From NCBI GenBank assembly GCA_031431125.1, contig JANPCX010000031.1, forward strand, positions 21,930-85,929: DNA of 64,000 bases. Reading direction: 5' to 3'. Positions 58,355 through 64,000 of this stretch are shown here, piece by piece. Position 1 is the stretch's first letter, and every line of letters starts with the position of its first letter. The DNA comes from JANPCX01 sp031431125. GTDB taxonomy: Bacteria; Pseudomonadota; Gammaproteobacteria; Burkholderiales; Burkholderiaceae_C. A program made the position numbers and the translations under genes. The notes under the pieces are model-generated. The model saw only the letters and a program-made list of their open reading frames with translations. It was not told the DNA's origin and made no database searches.

Positions 58355-61300
58355 ATGTTCAAGTGGCTACTCCACAGCAGTCTGAGCAATCGGCTGTTGG
58401 TGATCATCGCGAGCCTGGTGTTGATGGCCTATGGGGCCTTCACCCTGTCTCGAACCCCGGTGGACGTGTTCCCCGATCTCAACAAACCCACGGTCACCAT
58501 CATGACCGAGGCAGGCGGCATGGCCGCAGAGGAGGTGGAACAGCTCATCACCTTCCCGCTGGAAACAACGATGAACGGACTGCCAGGGGTGGAGTCGATT
58601 CGCTCCACCTCCAGCGCCGGTTTGTCTTTTCTTTATGTCACCTTTGACTGGAACACCGAGATTTTTCGGGCCCGGCAGATGGTGAGCGAGCGTCTGTCTT
58701 CCATGGAGGAAGGTCTGCCGCAAGGCGTGGTGCCGCGCATGGGTCCGATCAGCTCGATCATGGGCGAGATCATGCAGATCGCCATCCCCATTGATGTCCA
58801 AAAAATCTCGCCCATGGCCGTGCGTGAATACGCCGACTGGGTGCTGCGGCCTCGACTGATGGCTGTGCCCGGTGTGGCCCAGGTGATCCCGATTGGCGGC
58901 GAGGTGCGCCAGTTCCAGGTGCAACCGAACACCACGCGCATGAGCGAGCTGGGCATCACGCATGAACAGTTGGAGTCTGCACTGCGGGGCTATTCCAGCA
59001 ACACCTCAGGTGGCTTTTTGGAGCTGAATGGGCGTGAAATGCTGATTCGCCATTTGGGCCGCACCTCCAGCCTGGAAGACCTCAAAAACCTCGCGTTGAC
59101 GGCTAAAGATGGCCAACCCGTGTTGCTGCGCCAAGTGGCCGAGGTCTCCTTCGTGGCGGCGCTCAAGCGCGGTGATGCTGGTTTTCAGGGCCTACCCGCC
59201 GTCATCTTGGGCGTTCAAAAACAACCCACGGCCGACACCATCGCGCTGACCCGCGCCATCGAGACAGCCCTGGTTGAAATGAAAACCTCGCTACCCGCTG
59301 GGATGCAAGCCCCACAGGTCACTTTCCGACAAGCCAATTTCATTGAAGCGTCCATCACCACACTGCAAGGCAAGTTGATCGGCGCCTCGCTCTTCGTAGC
59401 GGTGATTTTGTTTTTCTTTCTGGGTACCGTGCGCCCTACGGTGATTGCATTGACGGCCATACCGGTTTCCATCTGCGTCACCGCGCTGGTGTTCCGCTAT
59501 TTCGGGCTGTCGATCAACACCATGACCTTGGGCGGCTTGGCCATTGCCATTGGCGGCTTGGTAGACGATGCAGTGGTGGATGTGGAGAACATCATCCGTC
59601 GCCTGAAGTCAGACCGCGCACAGCACCCAGAGCGTCGATTGCACCCGCTGGAGGTGGTGGCCAAGGCGTCGATGGAAGTGCGTTCTGGCATTTTGTATGC
59701 CACCGTCATCATCGTGCTGGTCTTCATCCCGCTGTTTGCTCTGCCGGGGTTGGAGGGCAGGCTCTTTGTGCCGCTGGGCATTGCTTTCATCGTTTCAACC
59801 CTGGCCTCGCTGGTTGTTTCTGTGACGGTCACGCCAGTGCTGAGTTTCTACCTGCTGCCCCGCATGAAAAATTTGGACCACGGAGACACCAAGGTGTTGG
59901 TGTGGCTCAAAGCACGTTATCGCAGGGGGCTGCAAGCCACCTTGAACCAGCCCAAGACCGCGCTAGCGGCTGCTGGCGTGGCCGTGATGGTGGCTGCTGC
60001 TGCAGTGCCGTTTTTCCCCACCACGTTCTTGCCGCCCTTTAACGAAGGCACCTTGCTGGTGGGCCTGCGTTTGAACCCGGGTGTCACGTTGGCGCAAAGC
60101 TCAGACTTGGCCCGCCAGGCCGAGGTGCTGATTAAACAAGTGCCCGAAGTCACCCACGTGGGTCGGCGCAGCGGACGTGCCGAGTTGGATGAGCATGCCG
60201 AGGGTGTGCATGTGAGCGAGCTGGACATCGGCCTGAAGCCCGTGGCCGAGATCACCCGCTCCATGGACGAGATCAACGCCGACATTCGCGCCCGGCTCGC
60301 CAACCTGCCAGCGGCCATCGGCATCGGCCAGCCCATTTCGCACCGCATTGACCACATGCTGTCGGGGGTGCGTTCTCAAATCGCCATCAAGATTTTTGGT
60401 GAAGACCTGGACACCCTGCGTGGCCAAGCCGACCTGCTGCGCAGCAAGCTGGCCAGCATTCCGGGCCTGGCAGATTTGGAAATTGAAAAGCAGGTGCTGG
60501 CACCGCAGATCAAGGTGCGCATCGACTACGCCGCCGCCGCTCGCTACGGCGTTCCCGCGCCTCAGGTTCTATCCACACTGCAAGCTTTGGTGGACGGCGA
60601 GAAGGTCACGCAGATCGTCGAAGGCAACCGGCGCTTTGCACTTGTGGTGCGTTTGCCCGAGTCGGCACGCTCCATCGACGGTTTGGGCAACATCCTGATC
60701 GAAACCCCCACTGGCCGGGTACCCTTGAGCAAACTCGCCACCATCGAGGACTCCGACGGTCCCAACCAGGTCAGCCGCGACGATGGCAAACGGCGCATCG
60801 TGTTGTCCGCCAATGCGCAAGGTCGGGCGCTGTCCGACATCATTGTGGACATCCGCAAGGTCGTCTCAGAGAGCAAACTGCCCGAGGGCTACTTCATCAC
60901 CTTGGGCGGGCAGTTCCAGGCCCAGGAAGAAGCGTCGCGTTTGCTGGGTTTGCTCTCTGTTGTCTCGGCGGTATTGATGTTTGTGGTGCTCTACAGCCGT
61001 TACCAGAGCACCCGGCTGGCGCTCTTGATCATGGTGAACATTCCACTGGCATTGGTCGGCGCGGTGCTGGGTTTGTGGCTGTCGGGTCAGCCGCTGTCGG
61101 TGGCGGCGCTGGTGGGCTTCATCACGCTAGCGGGCATTTCGGTACGCAACGGCATTTTGAAGGTCAGCCACTACATCAACCTGATGCGTTTCGAGGGCGA
61201 AGACTTCAACCACTCGATGATTCTGCGCGGCTCGTTGGAGCGGCTCAGTCCTGTTCTGATGACCGCCTTGGTGACCGCCTTTGCGCTGGCTCCTCTGCTC

Positions 61301-61474
61301 TTTGAAGCCGAACTGCCTGGCACTGAAATCTTGCACCCGGTGGCGGTGGTGATCTTCTCCGGACTGATCAGCTCCACCTTGCTCGACACCTTCCTCACCC
61401 CTGCCATGTTCTGGCTCTTCGGTCGCAAAGACGCCGAGCGGCTTATGGATGACAAAAACCCCGAAGCCTTTTGA
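58355..61474 (+). CDS. czcA: Heavy-metal RND efflux pump, CzcA-like
   Basis: 1039 residues, the usual HME-RND length, with twelve membrane helices in two halves. The N-terminal 'SRTPVDVFPDLNKPTVTIM' and 'LPGVESIRSTSSAGLS' are typical. The helix-4 proton-relay segment reads 'AIGGLVDDAVVDVENI', not the DFG...VDGA form of classical CzcA, so it belongs to a different HME subgroup and its metal should not be assumed. It is the energy-using pump of the operon. Confidence 0.93.
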   Translation: MFKWLLHSSLSNRLLVIIASLVLMAYGAFTLSRTPVDVFPDLNKPTVTIMTEAGGMAAEEVEQLITFPLETTMNGLPGVESIRSTSSAGLSFLYVTFDWNTEIFRARQMVSERLSSMEEGLPQGVVPRMGPISSIMGEIMQIAIPIDVQKISPMAVREYADWVLRPRLMAVPGVAQVIPIGGEVRQFQVQPNTTRMSELGITHEQLESALRGYSSNTSGGFLELNGREMLIRHLGRTSSLEDLKNLALTAKDGQPVLLRQVAEVSFVAALKRGDAGFQGLPAVILGVQKQPTADTIALTRAIETALVEMKTSLPAGMQAPQVTFRQANFIEASITTLQGKLIGASLFVAVILFFFLGTVRPTVIALTAIPVSICVTALVFRYFGLSINTMTLGGLAIAIGGLVDDAVVDVENIIRRLKSDRAQHPERRLHPLEVVAKASMEVRSGILYATVIIVLVFIPLFALPGLEGRLFVPLGIAFIVSTLASLVVSVTVTPVLSFYLLPRMKNLDHGDTKVLVWLKARYRRGLQATLNQPKTALAAAGVAVMVAAAAVPFFPTTFLPPFNEGTLLVGLRLNPGVTLAQSSDLARQAEVLIKQVPEVTHVGRRSGRAELDEHAEGVHVSELDIGLKPVAEITRSMDEINADIRARLANLPAAIGIGQPISHRIDHMLSGVRSQIAIKIFGEDLDTLRGQADLLRSKLASIPGLADLEIEKQVLAPQIKVRIDYAAAARYGVPAPQVLSTLQALVDGEKVTQIVEGNRRFALVVRLPESARSIDGLGNILIETPTGRVPLSKLATIEDSDGPNQVSRDDGKRRIVLSANAQGRALSDIIVDIRKVVSESKLPEGYFITLGGQFQAQEEASRLLGLLSVVSAVLMFVVLYSRYQSTRLALLIMVNIPLALVGAVLGLWLSGQPLSVAALVGFITLAGISVRNGILKVSHYINLMRFEGEDFNHSMILRGSLERLSPVLMTALVTAFALAPLLFEAELPGTEILHPVAVVIFSGLISSTLLDTFLTPAMFWLFGRKDAERLMDDKNPEAF

Positions 61475-61546
61475 TCTTCTGATTCCGGATTCACCACGCT
61501 CAATCCAACCTCTCTCAACTGTTATTCCCACTCGAAAGGAACCCTT

Positions 61547-61936
61547 ATGAAAACTTCCAATTTATTTGTTGCTTTGTTGTTTGTGGTCAGCGCCAATGTT
61601 CTTGCGGCCGGCAAACATGACCACGGACATGAACACAAGCCACTGCACGGTGGCATCGTCGTGGAAGCCAGCGACATGGACTTTGAGTTGGTGGCCAAAG
61701 CAGACTCCATCACGATTCATGTACGCGACCACGGCAAACCCGCCAGTGTCAAAGGTGCTACCGGCAAGGTCACCGTGCTTACCGGAACTGAAAAATCCGA
61801 AGCACCCCTCGCACCATCCGGTGACGACAGGCTGCAAGCCACCGGCAGCTTCAAGGTGAGCTCTGGCACCAAGGTGGTGGCATTGGTCAATCTGCCGGGC
61901 AAAAAGCCCGTCAATGTGCGCTTTGCGATCAAGTAA
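61547..61936 (+). CDS. Small periplasmic His-rich metal-binding protein
   Basis: 129 residues. A signal peptide ends 'ANVLAAG' and is followed at once by 'KHDHGHEHKPLHGG', then a compact beta domain ('ELVAKADSITIHVRDHGK', 'SSGTKVVALVNLPG'). It is 72 bases after czcA and shares the HDHG N-terminus with two other proteins of the operon. A periplasmic metal-buffering or hand-off role is inferred. Confidence 0.78.
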   Translation: MKTSNLFVALLFVVSANVLAAGKHDHGHEHKPLHGGIVVEASDMDFELVAKADSITIHVRDHGKPASVKGATGKVTVLTGTEKSEAPLAPSGDDRLQATGSFKVSSGTKVVALVNLPGKKPVNVRFAIK

Positions 61937-62003
61937 TGCCAGGCGAGCGATGGGTCGTGATGACGCATCGCTTCCATCTTTCACTTCCCGAAGGAAATAC
62001 ACC

Positions 62004-62543
62004 ATGAACATTCGACAAACCACTTTGATGGGCGTGGTCGTCGTGACTCTGGTCGGAATCAGCGGCTGCGCCAATCGCTGGGAGCGGCCGGTGCAAGCCG
62101 ATGGCACCTACTGTTATGTTTTCGGAAAACAAAAAAAGAGCGCCTGCACGCCCCACGCCGTGCCCAGCATGGAATCGGATCAGGCCGCCAAACGATTCAC
62201 CGCTGATCCAGCGGCACTGACGGTCTATGTCGTGAGGCACCGAGCCAATGACGGCATCAATCTGGTTCCGATCACCGTGGACACCTTGGCACCCGTGGTG
62301 AGCGTGCCCGAGACCTTCATCCGTCTGCGCCTGAAACCTGGCACCCACGAGCTCACCTCCAGTTGGCAGGGTAAAACGGTGACGCAAACGATTCAAGGTC
62401 AGGCCGGTGAAGTGAAGTTCCTGCAACTCGCCGGGGCCGTGTGGTCATGGGGCGCTGACTATGCGTGGGTACCAGGTAACGATGAACAAGCACGTGGATT
62501 GACCCTGAAGTCGAGGTTGATTGCGAATGTGATGGCGCTGTAG
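62004..62543 (+). CDS. Lipoprotein with DUF2846-like domain
   Basis: 179 residues from the ATG at 62004, with AAGGA upstream. The lipobox 'VGISGCANR' gives a lipidated cysteine at residue 22. The later 'ALTVYVVRHRANDG', 'FIRLRLKPGTHELTSSW' and 'GQAGEVKFLQLAG' resemble the DUF2846 beta-sandwich found in small envelope lipoproteins. It is the last gene of the Czc unit, ending at the terminator at 62550. Function unknown. Confidence 0.72.
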   Translation: MNIRQTTLMGVVVVTLVGISGCANRWERPVQADGTYCYVFGKQKKSACTPHAVPSMESDQAAKRFTADPAALTVYVVRHRANDGINLVPITVDTLAPVVSVPETFIRLRLKPGTHELTSSWQGKTVTQTIQGQAGEVKFLQLAGAVWSWGADYAWVPGNDEQARGLTLKSRLIANVMAL

Positions 62544-62549
62544 CCCAAG

Positions 62550-62575
62550 GCCGGGCTACACCGCCCGGCGCTTTT
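62550..62575 (+). terminator. Rho-independent terminator of the Czc operon
   Basis: GCCGGGC (62550-62556) pairs with GCCCGGC (62563-62569) over TACACC, followed by GCTTTT. It lies just after the DUF2846-like lipoprotein gene. Confidence 0.8.
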
Positions 62576-62689
62576 GAATTGAATGGGTTGTCGCCAATCG
62601 CCGAGAGGTGTGGCAACTGACGCACCCTTGAAATCGCGTTGGCTTGCGTCTTGGAACCCCGCTAGATCAACAAGACGTGATTCGCAATG

Positions 62690-63232
62690 TCAGTGATGTT
62701 TCATATTCCTGCGGTTGTCAGAAGGTTCGTTGACTTTGCAGTCCAGTCTCTGCCGGTCATCTTGTACCAGTGCATATTCCAGCAAGTCGCCGAGCCACCC
62801 ATCGACTCGCCGCTGAAACCGCCCTCGTTGCGCGACCCGGCCCAGCAACAGCAACCACCAGGCCAACGCACCGACTGCGAATCCGCGCAACCATCCCGCC
62901 TCATAGGTCCCAGCTACCACGCCGATCATGATGCCCATCAGCATGTCCCTGACTTTCCAGACCCCGACCGGATCGGTTCGTGCGTAGTTAATGACTTCCT
63001 TGGTACTCAGGTTGCAAAGTCCAACCACTGCGCCTTCGTACACCAGCACCGCCATGCGATGCCCCTTGCGAACCGGTAGCCACTGGCTGTGGATGATGAA
63101 CTTGCATGAAGTGATCTGCATCCACAGCTCTCGCCGCTCCGGACGCTCTGGCGGGCGGCCATGACGGTTGCGTGGGTTGATGAAGCGCTGCGCTTCCATC
63201 ACGACACCCTCCAAACAATCGAATTTCCACAT
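62690..63232 (-). CDS. Uncharacterised protein with one or two membrane segments
   Basis: 180 residues from the ATG at 63232, preceded by a very strong ribosome site AAGGAGGT. The N-terminal about 75 residues are soluble and basic ('RHGRPPERPERRELWM'). A hydrophobic stretch at about residues 95-130 ('MLMGIMIGVVAGTYEAG', 'VGALAWWLLLLG') should cross the membrane, and a charged tail follows. It faces the Czc operon tail-to-tail. I do not recognise the family. Confidence 0.65.
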   Translation of the reverse strand: MWKFDCLEGVVMEAQRFINPRNRHGRPPERPERRELWMQITSCKFIIHSQWLPVRKGHRMAVLVYEGAVVGLCNLSTKEVINYARTDPVGVWKVRDMLMGIMIGVVAGTYEAGWLRGFAVGALAWWLLLLGRVAQRGRFQRRVDGWLGDLLEYALVQDDRQRLDCKVNEPSDNRRNMKHH

Positions 63233-64000
63233 GATGTGAACCTCCTTACGTGGTTTGTTGAATTGAGGCTTCAGGTTCGCATCAGATTGCAAGAATTCAA
63301 GTGCAAAAAGTTCGGAATGAACTGGTTTTGATTTCTTCGGGTCCAGGCTCGCACTCAGGAGACACCGCAGTGCTTTTGTGCTGCGCCCACAGCGATCTCC
63401 AGTCGTGGTGTGGTCGCAGCTTTCTGAGGTGGAGCGAAAAACAGGCCTCGGTTTGACCATCCAAGTCTCACCTCATTGGGAAGGTGCTTCGACTTCGACG
63501 GCACGACTCATTTTTTGATTTCCAAAGCGCCACAGTGGCAAGCGCAAACGCCGCGTATCAGCGAGGTTTTTGGGTGGCCTCCATCAGCCGTGCTTTTGGC
63601 GCTTTTTGATGGCCATTTGGCATGCCCAAATCACGCCACCGAAAAGGGTTCCACCCCACAGCCTTTTCGGCTGGCATCCTATTTCAACGCATTGACGCGC
63701 ACCGCCACCGCTTGCACACTAAATGCTCCCCCCGTGCCTTCCTTATGTGCCAGTTTCCTACGAGAAACACCCTCGCGGAAACAAAAAGGCGTCGCAGTCG
63801 TTACCTGCCTCAGAGAACTCTTTAGTGCCCCCTCGTGCAAAGGCGCAAGCCTTCGCACCCGTTCAAAAGACGCGCTGCTGTGCACCGGCTGAGCAGCGAC
63901 AGTCTCGTGCCCACGTGGCTTCTGTGCCCGGCGCTTTTGCGCCGTCCGGTAAAGAAGGCCACCGTTTTTTTTAAGCGCAACCAGCCACCGCTGCTCGCGC
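63233..64000. other. Right-end stretch without a supportable gene
   Basis: The 768 bases contain overlapping open frames on both strands (for example 63476-63892 +), but none has a good start, ribosome site or recognisable domain, and base-by-base they do not look coding. A small hairpin GGCGC-TTTT-GCGCC is near 63935 and a T8 run near 63965. It may be the edge of a region continuing to the right. Confidence 0.4.

Noticed and set aside
63476..63892. 138-codon + strand frame at the right end
   Set aside because: It begins with TTG without a ribosome site, has no recognisable domain, and overlaps several equally long frames in other phases.
1..64000. CRISPR array, prophage or integrated element with integrase
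   Set aside because: No regularly spaced direct repeats, no cas-like, integrase or phage structural proteins and no transposase were seen; only the two inverted-repeat elements suggest mobility.

Overview
The window reads as chromosomal DNA of a beta-proteobacterium of the order Burkholderiales, most likely family Comamonadaceae. The support is the GC-rich coding, the gene order thrS-infC-rpmI-rplT-pheS-pheT-ihfA-merR-tRNA-Pro, and the protein styles of Tex, IHF-alpha, IF-3 and the metal-efflux genes. No rRNA, CRISPR array, transposase or phage structural gene was found. I ran no similarity searches; family names rest on motifs read by eye.

Region 1 (1-19422, + strand) is a tightly packed surface-glycan operon with many overlapping stop/start codons. 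It looks like a nonulosonic-acid (sialic, legionaminic or pseudaminic acid type) locus. It has a PtmE-like nucleotidyltransferase with CBS domains, two CMP-sugar synthetases, an atypical NeuB-like synthase, two PtmA-like SDR enzymes and three Gfo/Idh/MocA dehydrogenases. It also has a WbpG/PseA-type amidotransferase with its HisF/HisH partners (acetamidino formation), a lipid-linked-glycan type ABC flippase, a methyltransferase, an APH-type kinase, two GT-B-like proteins, a beta-helix protein and an NHL propeller. The early pathway enzymes (dehydratase, aminotransferase, NDP-sugar hydrolase/epimerase) are not in the window.

Region 2 (19520-30302) holds a CYTH phosphatase, then a minus-strand operon read from 30302 down to 20115. 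That operon encodes a TPR membrane protein, a GT4-GT2 fusion, a secreted repeat protein, a VanZ-like protein, a polysialyltransferase-like protein, a NeuD/PglD-like acetyltransferase and a GT2. A 241-bp element with terminal inverted repeats sits between the VanZ and polysialyltransferase genes.

Region 3 (30454-38433) has dodecin, tex, a small membrane protein resembling putAbiC proteins, and a secreted DUF4331 / lipoprotein / TPR / HupE-UreJ group interrupted by a 162-bp imperfect palindrome.

Region 4 (38434-46572) is the translation operon. thrS is preceded by a threonine-rich leader peptide and a set of mutually exclusive hairpins that looks like ribosome-mediated attenuation. infC probably starts at ATC.

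Region 5 (46904-63232) is stress and metal handling. It contains an ArsR-rhodanese regulator with a persulfide-dioxygenase-like enzyme, an MFS transporter and a cysteine desulfurase. It also has a CadR/PbrR-type MerR with a Zn/Cd/Pb P-type ATPase, two small exported cysteine-rich proteins, and a Czc-type tripartite RND efflux operon with His-rich accessory proteins. The last 770 bases hold no gene I can support.
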